In this document: positions 16,216 through 24,853 of the stretch, one piece after another | Position numbering within the stretch: the stretch's first letter is position 1 | Layout: each line of letters opens with the position of its first letter | DNA from: Ensifer sp. PDNC004 | GTDB taxonomy: Bacteria > Pseudomonadota > Alphaproteobacteria > Rhizobiales > Rhizobiaceae | DNA length: 64,000 bases | Direction of reading: 5' to 3' | Assembly (NCBI RefSeq): GCF_016919405.1 | Contig: NZ_CP070353.1 | Span: 1,612,001-1,676,000, forward strand | Program-made: the position numbers and the translations under genes | The notes under the pieces: generated by a model | Seen by the model: only the letters and a program-made list of their open reading frames with translations | Databases searched by the model: none | Told to the model about the DNA's origin: nothing

Positions 16216-18105
16216 ATGATCCAGATTTCCGGCCTTTCCGCCCGCATCGCGGGACGTCTCCTCATCGAAAACGCATCCGTGACGCTTCCGGCGGGCACGA
16301 AGGCGGGGCTCGTGGGCCGAAACGGCGCTGGCAAGTCCACGCTGTTTCGCATCATAACCGGCGAATTCGCGTCGGAAGCGGGCACGATCGCGCTACCGAA
16401 GAACGCGCGCATCGGCCAGGTGGCGCAGGAAGCGCCCGGCACAGAAGAACCGCTGATCGAGATCGTGCTCAAGGCCGACAAGGAGCGCACTGCGCTGGTC
16501 GCCGAAGCCGAGACTGCGACCGATCCGCACCGGATTGCCGAGATCCAGACCCGGCTTGCCGACATCGGTGCCCACTCGGCGGAAGCGCGTGCTGCGAGCA
16601 TTCTCGCCGGCCTCGGCTTCGACCACGAAGCACAGCTGCGTCCCGCCTCGTCGTTTTCCGGTGGCTGGCGGATGCGGGTGGCGCTTGCGGGCGTGCTCTT
16701 TTCCGAGCCGGATTTGCTGCTGCTCGACGAGCCGACCAACTATCTCGACCTCGAAGGCACGCTGTGGCTGGAGGATTACATCCGCCGCTATCCGCACACG
16801 GTCATCATCATCAGCCACGACCGCGACCTCTTGAACACCGCGGTCAACGCCATCGTGCATCTCGACCAGAAGAAGCTCACCTTCTATCGCGGCCCCTACG
16901 ACCAGTTCGAGCGGCAGAAGGCGGAAGCCGACGAACTGCAGATGAAGGCGAAAGCCAAGAACGACGCGGCACGGAAGCACCTGCAGAGCTTCATCGACCG
17001 CTTCAAGGCCAAGGCCACCAAGGCACGCCAGGCGCAAAGCCGCGTCAAGGCGCTGGAGCGCATGGGCACGATTGCGGCCGTGATCGAAGACCATGTCCAG
17101 GGCTTCTCCTTCCCTGACCCCGAGAAGGAAGCCGCTTCGCCGATCATTGCCGTCACCGGCGGCACCGTCGGCTACGAGCCCGGCAAGCCGATCCTCAAGC
17201 GTTTGAACCTCCGGATCGATACGGACGACCGCATCGCCCTGCTCGGCTCGAACGGCAACGGCAAGTCCACTTTCGCCAAGTTCATCTCCGGCCGCCTTGC
17301 GCCGGAATCCGGCGAACTGAAGATCGCACCCAATCTCAAGGTCGGCTTCTTTGCCCAGCATCAGCTCGATGACCTGATCCCGACGCAAAGTGCTGTCGAG
17401 CATGTGCGCCGGCGTATGCCGGAAGCACCGGAAGCAAAGGTGCGCTCGCGCGTGGCGCAGATGGGGCTTGCAACGGAAAAGATGGAAACGCCCGCCAAGG
17501 ATCTCTCCGGCGGCGAAAAGGCGCGGCTGCTGATGGGCCTTGCCGCCTTCGACGCGCCGAACCTGCTGATCCTCGACGAGCCGACCAACCACCTCGACAT
17601 CGACAGCCGCAACGCACTGATCACCGCGCTCAACGACTATTCCGGTGCCGTGATCCTGATCTCGCACGACCGGCACCTGATCGAGGCGACGGCAGACCGG
17701 CTGTGGCTGGTGCGCGACGGTACCGTGACGAGCTATGACGGCGACCTCGAGGATTACCGCAGCCTGATCGTCGGCGGCCCCAAGGCGAAGGACGAGAAGC
17801 CGAGGCCGACGGGCGTCGACGACAGTCTTTCGAAGGCGGACCAGCGCAAGGTCAATGCCGACAAGCGTGCCTCGCTGGCGCCGCTCCGCAAGAAGATCAA
17901 TGAAATCGAATCCTTGACCGGAAAGCTGGAGAAACTGATTCAGGCACTTGATGTGGAACTTGCCGATCCGGCGCTCTACGAAAAGTCGCCGGCCAAGGCT
18001 GCGCAGAAGGCCAAGGAACGCTCCGACGCGGCAGCAAAACTCGCCCACGCCGAAGAGCAATGGCTCGAGCTTTCCGCAGAATATGAAGATGCGATGGCCG
18101 GCTGA
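16216..18105 (+). CDS. ABC-F family ATPase (Uup/YheS-like)
   Basis: 629-aa soluble protein with two ABC ATPase domains and no membrane segment. Walker A motifs are GRNGAGKST (about 34–42) and GSNGNGKST (about 345–353). Signatures are FSGGWRM and LSGGEKA, and Walker B motifs are LLLLDEPTNYLDLEG and LLILDEPTNHLDIDS. A linker of about 80 residues with charged helices lies between the domains, and the C-terminal tail (about 550–629) is coiled-coil. ABC-F proteins act on ribosomes, often at the E-site. The exact subfamily cannot be fixed by eye; an intrinsic antibiotic-resistance role is not implied. Confidence 0.9.
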   Translation: MIQISGLSARIAGRLLIENASVTLPAGTKAGLVGRNGAGKSTLFRIITGEFASEAGTIALPKNARIGQVAQEAPGTEEPLIEIVLKADKERTALVAEAETATDPHRIAEIQTRLADIGAHSAEARAASILAGLGFDHEAQLRPASSFSGGWRMRVALAGVLFSEPDLLLLDEPTNYLDLEGTLWLEDYIRRYPHTVIIISHDRDLLNTAVNAIVHLDQKKLTFYRGPYDQFERQKAEADELQMKAKAKNDAARKHLQSFIDRFKAKATKARQAQSRVKALERMGTIAAVIEDHVQGFSFPDPEKEAASPIIAVTGGTVGYEPGKPILKRLNLRIDTDDRIALLGSNGNGKSTFAKFISGRLAPESGELKIAPNLKVGFFAQHQLDDLIPTQSAVEHVRRRMPEAPEAKVRSRVAQMGLATEKMETPAKDLSGGEKARLLMGLAAFDAPNLLILDEPTNHLDIDSRNALITALNDYSGAVILISHDRHLIEATADRLWLVRDGTVTSYDGDLEDYRSLIVGGPKAKDEKPRPTGVDDSLSKADQRKVNADKRASLAPLRKKINEIESLTGKLEKLIQALDVELADPALYEKSPAKAAQKAKERSDAAAKLAHAEEQWLELSAEYEDAMAG

Positions 18106-18135
18106 TAAGCCGGCCCGGCGGTCGCCTCGCCTCCG

Positions 18136-18978
18136 TCAACCCAGCTCGAAGGTGGTGATTCCGTAGATCCGCGCCAGCGGTAAACCGGGATCCGGTCCAC
18201 GATACATGCGCGCGGTTTCAAACACGGGCTTCAGATTGTAGCGATCGCAAAGCGCCTTGGCCGAGGCGTTCGGTTCGGGGATGTCGAGATAGACATCGCT
18301 GCCGTTGACGCCGGCGGCAAGCTTGCGAAAGACCAGATCGGCGCCGGTCTCGGTATCGGAAAACAGCGGCCCGATCTTGAATCCATTGCGGCAGGCCCGG
18401 ATGGTCCCATAGGCCGCAACCGCGCCGTCGCGCAGCAACAAGACGCTGCGCCGGCCGTCGCTCGACTTCAGCCACTCGCGCAGAAAAACCTCGCGACGCG
18501 CCGGAACGAAGCGGCGATCATAGTCGACGAGGAGCGGCATGTGCACCGGCGCGACCTCCAGGAGATCCGCGCCCGGCGGCTCGACCACGTCGATGATGGC
18601 GCCGTAGCGGATGTTCGCGTGGGCGTAGGCGAAGCCGGACCGGCTATAGTTCTCCTGCTGCGCGACCACACCGTCCAGGCCGACGATGCGCCGATCGGCA
18701 GCCGAGATCGCCTGTTGCCACAGCTGCCGGCCGATGCCCCTGCCACGGTGATCCGGCCGGGTGATGTAGAAGCCGAGAAAGCCGTAATTTTCGTTGTATC
18801 GCACCAGCGAGATCGCCGCGACCGGTCCCTCTACCCCCTCCGCAACCCAATACCCCTCCGGGTCGGCCGCCCAAAAAGGCCCTGCGTCGCCGAGACCGGG
18901 GTTCCACCCCTCCTCCGCGGCCCACTCGATCATGACGTCGAGGTCGGCTCGGCTTGCCCGACGGATCTGCTGCTGCAT
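18136..18978 (-). CDS. GNAT family N-acetyltransferase, two-domain (YitH-like)
   Basis: 280 aa. The N-terminal GNAT domain (about 4–130) carries the acetyl-CoA motif ITRPDHRGRGIGRQLW, with RGRGIG as the pyrophosphate loop. A second, acetyltransferase-18-type domain (about 150–278) includes VLLLRDGAVAAYGTIRACRNG and KIGPLFSD. This two-domain arrangement is that of YitH/HI0933-type enzymes of unknown substrate. The ATG at 18978 gives MQQQIRRASRADLDVM. Convergent with the ABC-F gene and divergent from the dehydrogenase. Confidence 0.8.
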   Translation of the reverse strand: MQQQIRRASRADLDVMIEWAAEEGWNPGLGDAGPFWAADPEGYWVAEGVEGPVAAISLVRYNENYGFLGFYITRPDHRGRGIGRQLWQQAISAADRRIVGLDGVVAQQENYSRSGFAYAHANIRYGAIIDVVEPPGADLLEVAPVHMPLLVDYDRRFVPARREVFLREWLKSSDGRRSVLLLRDGAVAAYGTIRACRNGFKIGPLFSDTETGADLVFRKLAAGVNGSDVYLDIPEPNASAKALCDRYNLKPVFETARMYRGPDPGLPLARIYGITTFELG

Positions 18979-19205
18979 CGTTCACTCCCCTTTCAAGCGG
19001 TGAGACCGCCCCATCGTCCGTTCGGCTGACGGGAGGGCACCGCACGTCCGCCGGTAAAGTTAGTGCGGCGGCGTTGAGAGGGAATGACAATCTGTCGATT
19101 TCGTCGACATAGATGTCTTGGTCTGGCCGGTGGGCGGCCGCTTGCTCCCGGTGCGCAATCTGCTACAAGAACCGACAATAAGTCATACAAATCGAGCGGA
19201 ACACC

Positions 19206-20132
19206 ATGGCCCCCATCAAAATTGCGCTTGTCGGCATCGGCAAGATCGTTCGCGACCAGCACCTGCCCGCGATCGCCAAGAACGGCGACTATCAGCTGAT
19301 TGCCGCCGCGAGCCGGCATGGGACGGTCGATGGCATCGACAATTTCAAGTCGATCGAGGCGATGCTCCAAGCTGTGCCTGCGATCGAAGCCGTGTCGCTC
19401 TGCATGCCGCCGCAATATCGCTACGAGGCGGCGCGCGTCGCACTCGACGCCGGCAAGCACGTTTTCCTGGAAAAGCCGCCGGGCGCCACACTCAGCGAAG
19501 TGGCGGACCTCGAGGCGCTGGCCGCATCGAAGGGGTTGTCGCTGTTTGCAAGCTGGCACTCTCGCTACGCGCCGGCCGTGGAAGCGGCAAAGTCCTTCCT
19601 GGCAAGCACGACGATCAAGGATGTCCAGGTCATCTGGAAGGAAGACGTGCGCCACTGGCATCCGAACCAGGAATGGATCTGGGCGGCCGGGGGCCTCGGG
19701 ATTTTCGATCCGGGCATCAACGCATTGTCGATCGTCACCCACATCCTGCCGCGCCCGCTGTTCGTAACCTCGGCTGTGCTCGAATTCCCCGAGAATCGCG
19801 ATGCGCCGATCGCCGCCAGCATCACCTTCACCGACGGCCAAAAGCTGCCGGTCACAGCGGAATTCGACTGGCGCCAGACCGGCAAGCAGAGCTGGGACAT
19901 TGTGGCTCGCACGGCGGGTGGCGAGATGGTGCTGTCGGAGGGCGGCGCCAAGCTCTCCATCGACGGCAAGCTCGTGCATGAGGAACCGGAGCAGGAATAT
20001 CCGATGCTCTACCGGCGCTTCGCCGAGATCGTCAAAGCCGGGAAATCCGACGTCGACCTGGCGCCGCTTCGCCACGTCGCCGATGCCTTCATGCTCGGCA
20101 AGCGCAAGTTCGTCGAGGCCTTCCACGACTGA
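19206..20132 (+). CDS. Gfo/Idh/MocA family dehydrogenase, probable D-galactose 1-dehydrogenase
   Basis: 308-aa NAD(P)-dependent sugar dehydrogenase. The Rossmann fold opens IALVGIGKIVRDQHLPAI, and the family EKP motif is present as HVFLEKPPGA near residue 90. The substrate-binding domain follows, with WKEDVRHWHPNQEWIWAAGGLGIFDPGINAL carrying the catalytic-type HWHP and GIFDPGIN segments. This resembles bacterial D-galactose 1-dehydrogenases (first step of the De Ley–Doudoroff route), but the exact sugar is inferred. No other galactose gene is adjacent. It has its own terminator. Confidence 0.7.
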   Translation: MAPIKIALVGIGKIVRDQHLPAIAKNGDYQLIAAASRHGTVDGIDNFKSIEAMLQAVPAIEAVSLCMPPQYRYEAARVALDAGKHVFLEKPPGATLSEVADLEALAASKGLSLFASWHSRYAPAVEAAKSFLASTTIKDVQVIWKEDVRHWHPNQEWIWAAGGLGIFDPGINALSIVTHILPRPLFVTSAVLEFPENRDAPIAASITFTDGQKLPVTAEFDWRQTGKQSWDIVARTAGGEMVLSEGGAKLSIDGKLVHEEPEQEYPMLYRRFAEIVKAGKSDVDLAPLRHVADAFMLGKRKFVEAFHD

Positions 20133-20153
20133 TCTTCCGGACAGGCCGGAAAC

Positions 20154-20185
20154 AAAAAGCCCGCGGTCTCGGCCGCGGGCTTTTT
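20154..20185. terminator. Bidirectional intrinsic terminator
   Basis: AAAAAGCCCGCGG-tctcgg-CCGCGGGCTTTTT between the convergent dehydrogenase and holC genes; A and T tracts flank the stem so it serves both strands. Confidence 0.9.
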
Positions 20186-20201
20186 GGTGACGTTTGTAAA
20201 C

Positions 20202-20651
20202 TCAGGCCTTCTTTTCCCAGCGGCCGTCGCGGTTCTGCTGCCAATAGGTCAAGGTGTGCCCCTCGCCCTTCAGCCGCTTCCAATGACCGCGGGCGCCTTC
20301 GAGCTGCTCCTGGTCGTAGCCGTCAAACATGAAGACGATGCGCTCATAGGCTGAAACATCAGGCGGGCTTGCGCCATCGATGACGAAGCGCACCGTCGCC
20401 GCATTGGCGTTGCCGTCGTCGGCGACGAGCAACACCGGCTGGTCCGCCGCAAAGTCCCCGGCGTCGGTGCCATGCGGCAGGAAGCTCTCGTCGCGATAGA
20501 CCCAGAGATGCGTGTCGAGCGCGTCGCGCCGCTCGGCATCGATCGTCTGCACGACCACCCGCCAGCCACGCTCGACACTCTTGTCGAGCAATGGCGGCAG
20601 CGCGTCTTCCAGCTTCGATTCCGTCAGGTGATAGAAGAGGATCTCGGTCAT
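20202..20651 (-). CDS. holC: DNA polymerase III chi subunit
   Basis: 149 aa, chi subunit of the replicative polymerase clamp-loader assembly, linking it to SSB. The sequence starts MTEILFYHLTESKLEDALPPLL and includes VEDT/TIDAERRDALDTHLW and LPHG, typical of HolC, ending in a short basic tail (GRWEKKA). It lies 41 bp downstream of pepA on the same strand, the usual pepA–holC order in alphaproteobacteria. Confidence 0.9.
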   Translation of the reverse strand: MTEILFYHLTESKLEDALPPLLDKSVERGWRVVVQTIDAERRDALDTHLWVYRDESFLPHGTDAGDFAADQPVLLVADDGNANAATVRFVIDGASPPDVSAYERIVFMFDGYDQEQLEGARGHWKRLKGEGHTLTYWQQNRDGRWEKKA

Positions 20652-20692
20652 GCCGACTTCTTCCCGCCTTGTGTCACGTCCGGCATTGGCGA

Positions 20693-22186
20693 TCAGGCCT
20701 CGTAGCTCGCCCGCACCAGTTCATCAAGCAGCCGCACGCCGAAGCCCGAGCCCCAGGACTGGTTGACCTCGTCGGTCGGCGCGCCCATGGCGGTTCCGGC
20801 GATGTCGAGGTGCGCCCAGGGGGTATCCTTGACGAAACGCTTGAGGAACTGCGCCGCGGTCACCGCGCCGCCATGGCGGCCGCCGGTGTTCTTCATGTCG
20901 GCGAACTTGCTGTCGATCATCTTGTCGTATTCCCGGCCGAGCGGCATGCGCCACAGGGGCTCGTGCGTCGCGATACCGGCGGCTAGAAGCTGCCCCGCTA
21001 GGCGGTCATCGTTGGAGAACAGGCCGGCATGATGTGTCGCGAGCGCCACCATGATGGCGCCGGTCAGCGTTGCAAGGTCGATGATCGCCTGCGGCTTGAA
21101 GCGATCGTTGCAGTACCAGAGCGCATCGCAAAGCACGAGACGGCCCTCGGCGTCGGTATTGATCACCTCGATCGTCTGGCCGGACATGGAGGTCACGATA
21201 TCGCCAGGGCGTTGGGCGCTGCCGTCGGGCATGTTTTCCACAAGGCCGATGATGCCGATGGCGTTGACCTTGGCTTCACGGGCGGCGAGCACGTGCATGA
21301 GGCCGGTGACGGCTGCGGCCCCCCCCATGTCGCCCTTCATCTCCTCCATGCCGGCTGCCGGCTTGATCGAGATGCCGCCGCTGTCGAAGACGACGCCCTT
21401 GCCGACGAAGGCGAGCGGACGATCCTTCGACTTGCCGCCCTTCCACTGCATGATGACGAGGCGCGGCGGGCGGCTCGACCCTTGTGCGACGCCGAGCAGC
21501 GCGCCCATGCCGAGCTTCTTCATTTCCTTTTCGGTGAGGATCTCCACCTCGACGCCGAGCTTTTCCAACTCCTTCGCCTTGGCGGCAAACTCGACCGGGC
21601 CGAGCACGTTTGCCGGCTCATTTACCAGGTCGCGGGCGATAAACACGCCTTCGGCAACGGCCTGCGCCGCCGTGAACGCCTTTTTCGCCGCGATGACCGT
21701 GCCGGTGACGATCGTCACCTTGGTCGGCTTGCCGGACGACTTCGCGTCGTCGTCGGCCTTCTTGGTCTTGTAGCTGTCGAAGGCGTAGGCATTCATTTCC
21801 ATGCCGAGCGCGAAGTCGGCGGCCGCCTTGCCGGTCACGTTGACGTCGTCCGCGTCGATGAAGACCGTCACCTTGTCGACCGAACCGAGCTTCGCTGCAA
21901 CGCTACCGCCGGCCTTCAGCCAGTCATGGTCCGTCAGCGCATCCGCGTCTCCAAGACCGAGCACGACGATTCGATCGGCGGGCGAGCCATGCGGCGCGAC
22001 GATGTCGAGGGTGGAGAACGCCTTGCCGGTAAACTTCTTGATCTTCGCCGCCTTCGCCACCACGTTCTCGGGGTCGGCGACATCGGCGCCGGCAGCCGCC
22101 GACGCGCCCGCGGTCTTCAGCAGAACGGCGACGCCGCCGCTCGGCTTGTGGGACTTGGCAAAGGTGAACTCAAACTTCATCGACAT
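20693..22186 (-). CDS. pepA: Leucyl aminopeptidase (M17 family)
   Basis: 497-aa cytosolic zinc/manganese aminopeptidase that frees N-terminal residues from peptides. The M17 signature NTDAEGRL is present in [15 protein letters not shown]. Metal-binding and catalytic segments include [29 protein letters not shown], read in pieces as [11 protein letters not shown] and MKGDMGGAA. The start is ATG 22186 (MSMKFEF) or, two codons on, 22180. In some bacteria PepA also acts in site-specific recombination; nothing here shows that. holC follows in the same operon. Confidence 0.95.
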   Translation of the reverse strand: MSMKFEFTFAKSHKPSGGVAVLLKTAGASAAAGADVADPENVVAKAAKIKKFTGKAFSTLDIVAPHGSPADRIVVLGLGDADALTDHDWLKAGGSVAAKLGSVDKVTVFIDADDVNVTGKAAADFALGMEMNAYAFDSYKTKKADDDAKSSGKPTKVTIVTGTVIAAKKAFTAAQAVAEGVFIARDLVNEPANVLGPVEFAAKAKELEKLGVEVEILTEKEMKKLGMGALLGVAQGSSRPPRLVIMQWKGGKSKDRPLAFVGKGVVFDSGGISIKPAAGMEEMKGDMGGAAAVTGLMHVLAAREAKVNAIGIIGLVENMPDGSAQRPGDIVTSMSGQTIEVINTDAEGRLVLCDALWYCNDRFKPQAIIDLATLTGAIMVALATHHAGLFSNDDRLAGQLLAAGIATHEPLWRMPLGREYDKMIDSKFADMKNTGGRHGGAVTAAQFLKRFVKDTPWAHLDIAGTAMGAPTDEVNQSWGSGFGVRLLDELVRASYEA

Positions 22187-22607
22187 TGAAAACTCCGGGT
22201 ATTTCCTGTCTGGACGCAACCCTTTGGATCGAATGGATCTTTCCGAGGGATCGAGCGTCAGCCCAAGGGGATCGAGGCCGCAAAACGCATCCGGGCGACA
22301 CGGCAGGGCTCATGGCAAGCCGGGCTGTTACCGGGCGGTTACAGTGGCAAATATTCGCATCGTTCGCCACCGTCAAAGCTGTGGCCGGCACCCTTCTCGC
22401 TTTTCAACCGCTTGGCAAGATGCCCGCAGATGTTTACATGCGGTTAACCGAGGTTCTTCGCCTTAAATTATCCCTGTTGCTACACAATTCGAGCAGCAAG
22501 GGTGGCTGGCAAAGGACCGGGCTTCGGTTTACGGACACGGGCGAGACCCAGTTCGACAACCGCCGCCGGAACAGAAACATGAGCAGGATTTTGGACCGGA
22601 CACGGGC
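22187..22607. other. Divergent intergenic region (pepA / lptF)
   Basis: 421 bp between divergent pepA and lptF. A 10-bp perfect palindrome CGGTTAACCG lies at 22441–22450, and AT-rich sequence follows at 22450–22500. An open frame of 141 codons covers 22186–22611 but has no ribosome-binding site or recognisable protein character, so I treat it as chance. The lptF promoter must lie here. Confidence 0.35.
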
Positions 22608-23777
22608 ATGAAGCTGATCGAACGCTACATATTCCGGCGTGCCGTGATCATGTTCCTCGCAACGCTCCTGCCGTTGCTCGGCATCGTCTGGACGACTCAG
22701 GCGCTGACCAACGTCAACCTCGTCACCGACAACGGCCAGTCCGTGTTCGCCTTCGCCAAGGTGGCGACCCTCATCCTGCCCTCCGTCATCACGATCATCC
22801 TGCCCTTTGCGCTGGTGATCGGCGTCACGCAGACGCTGTCGACGATGAACACCGATTCGGAGCTGACGGTGCTCAATGCCGCCGGCAGCTCGCGCATGGC
22901 GATCATCCGGCCGGTGATCTACCTGGCCTTGGGCCTCAGCGTGCTTTCCTTCGTGGTCGACAATTTCGTCGAGCCCTATGCGCGCGTTGCCTTGCGCAAG
23001 ATGCTGGCAACCGCCAACGCCGACCTGCTGTCGTCGGTTGTGCAGGAGAACACCTTCCGCAAGGTCGCAGACAATCTCTATGTCCAGGTCGGCGCGCGGC
23101 GGGGCGGCGGCGTGCTGCAGGGCATCTTCGTCGCCGATTCGCGCAATCCGAGCTTCGAGCTCGTCTACTATGCGCGCGAAGGCGCCATCGACGACAAGAG
23201 TTCAGCGCTGGTGATGAAAGACGGGGAAGTGCAGCGCAAGCTCCCCGACGGCAGCGTATCGATCATCAAGTTCGACTCCTACGCCTTCGATCTCGCCGAC
23301 ATGACGAAGACGACGCGCGAAGCGACCATCCGGGCGAAGGACCGCGACCTTCCCGGCCTGATCAATCCGGACCCGGAAGATCACGTCTACAAGAACAATC
23401 CGCTCGCCTTTACCGCCGAGCTCAACCGTCGCTTCACCGAATGGACCTTCCCCCTGCTCTTCGGCCTGATCGCGCTGGTCTTCAGCAGTGATGCGCGCTC
23501 CCATCGCGAAGCGCGGCTTCATCCGATGGTCAGCGCCCTCGGCACGGCCCTGCTCATCCGCTGGATGACGTTCTATGCCGGCAACAGCGCCGAGGATTCT
23601 GTCTGGTTTGTGCCGTTGATGTATGCCGTACCGCTGATTGCCGGCGCGCTCTGCATCCACCAGCTCGTCAGCAACAGGCGACTGGACATTCCGATGACCG
23701 GGCAGGAAAAGCTGCAGGAACTCCTGGTTCGCCTGCGCCTGATGCGGACCGATGCCGAGAAAGGGCAGCCGTCATGA
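22608..23777 (+). CDS. lptF: LPS export ABC transporter permease LptF
   Basis: Inner-membrane permease of the LptB2FG complex that extracts LPS from the inner membrane. 389 aa with about six membrane segments: three near the N terminus (IFRRAVIMFLATLLPLLGIV…) and three at the C terminus, around a periplasmic beta-jellyroll-type region (about 120–270). The family's YjgP/YjgQ start MKLIERYIFRRAV is clear. lptG overlaps its stop codon, and lptD follows directly. Confidence 0.93.
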   Translation: MKLIERYIFRRAVIMFLATLLPLLGIVWTTQALTNVNLVTDNGQSVFAFAKVATLILPSVITIILPFALVIGVTQTLSTMNTDSELTVLNAAGSSRMAIIRPVIYLALGLSVLSFVVDNFVEPYARVALRKMLATANADLLSSVVQENTFRKVADNLYVQVGARRGGGVLQGIFVADSRNPSFELVYYAREGAIDDKSSALVMKDGEVQRKLPDGSVSIIKFDSYAFDLADMTKTTREATIRAKDRDLPGLINPDPEDHVYKNNPLAFTAELNRRFTEWTFPLLFGLIALVFSSDARSHREARLHPMVSALGTALLIRWMTFYAGNSAEDSVWFVPLMYAVPLIAGALCIHQLVSNRRLDIPMTGQEKLQELLVRLRLMRTDAEKGQPS

Positions 23778-24853
23778 TGGGCACGCTCGGCCGCTACTTC
23801 TTCATGCGCTATGTGATCACGACGTTCTGGTTCCTCGTCGGGATCTTCTCGCTGGTCTTCATCATCGACTTCAGCGAACAGGCGAGCCGGCTGGCGAACC
23901 TGCCGCGCTACAGCATCTCCGGCGCCCTTTTGATGACCGCGCTCCGGATCCCGCTGATCCTGCAGCAGACGATACCCTTCGTCGCGCTGTTTTCGGCCAT
24001 GGCGGCACTGATCTCGCTCAACCGCCGCTACGAGCTGGTCGTGACCCGCGCAGCCGGCATTTCCGTCTGGCAGTTCCTGCGGCCCTTCATCCTCGGCTCC
24101 TTCCTCTTCGGCGTGCTGGCGGTCGTGGCGCTCAATCCGCTTGCGGCCTGGGGAACGAAGCGCGGCGAGGCGCTTTTGGCCGAATGGGGCTCCACGCGGA
24201 ACGCCGACGCCGGCTCGATACCGTGGCTCAGGCAGATCTATAACGGCACGGACACGATCATCGGCGCACGCTCTGTTCAGGACAACGGGACGACGCTTCT
24301 CAACGTCACCGTAATCCACTTTGATCCACAGGGCACGATCATTCTGAGACAGGATGCGGGGTCGGCGAAACTCGAAGATGGTTACTGGCTTCTTAACGAC
24401 GTCACGGAAACGCGCAACGGACAGCTCCCGCAACGTTTGAAAACAGCACAGCTGGCCACCAATCTGAAGCCGGAGTTTGTTCAGGAACGTCTTGCAAAGG
24501 CTGATTCCATTCAGTTTTTCGACCTGCCGCGCAAGATCGAAGTGGCCCGCTCCTTCGGTTTTTCGACCAACGGCATGGAAACCCAATTCCACTCAATGTT
24601 GTCGTTGCCGCTGCTGCTCGTCGCCATGACGCTGATCGCCGCTTGCGTGTCGCTGAAATTTAGCCGGTTTAACCAATCGCGCTCCGTAATTCTCGGTGGC
24701 ATCCTTTCAGGCTTCGTGCTTTATGTCGTCACCGTGCTTGTCAAAGCATTCGGGAGCAGCGGCATTGTGCCTCCTTTCGTTGCAGCCTGGTTGCCAGTTG
24801 TTGTAGCGATGGCGCTGGGCTCGACGATTCTTTTAAATCAGGAGGATGGCTAG
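23774..24853 (+). CDS. lptG: LPS export ABC transporter permease LptG
   Basis: 359-aa partner permease of LptF in the LptB2FG exporter. The start MGTLGRYFFMRYVITTFWFL and the paired N- and C-terminal membrane segments with a central periplasmic domain match LptG. It overlaps lptF by four bases (ATGA at 23774) and abuts lptD, whose GTG start overlaps the lptG TAG. The three are almost certainly one translationally coupled mRNA. LptB is not in the window. Confidence 0.93.
   Translation: MMGTLGRYFFMRYVITTFWFLVGIFSLVFIIDFSEQASRLANLPRYSISGALLMTALRIPLILQQTIPFVALFSAMAALISLNRRYELVVTRAAGISVWQFLRPFILGSFLFGVLAVVALNPLAAWGTKRGEALLAEWGSTRNADAGSIPWLRQIYNGTDTIIGARSVQDNGTTLLNVTVIHFDPQGTIILRQDAGSAKLEDGYWLLNDVTETRNGQLPQRLKTAQLATNLKPEFVQERLAKADSIQFFDLPRKIEVARSFGFSTNGMETQFHSMLSLPLLLVAMTLIAACVSLKFSRFNQSRSVILGGILSGFVLYVVTVLVKAFGSSGIVPPFVAAWLPVVVAMALGSTILLNQEDG

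Noticed and set aside
16393..18060. 555-codon open frame on the minus strand
   Set aside because: Antisense to the ABC-F gene, whose two ATPase domains are intact; no protein character.
22186..22611. 141-codon open frame before lptF
   Set aside because: No ribosome-binding site, odd composition and no recognised family; it spans the divergent promoter gap.
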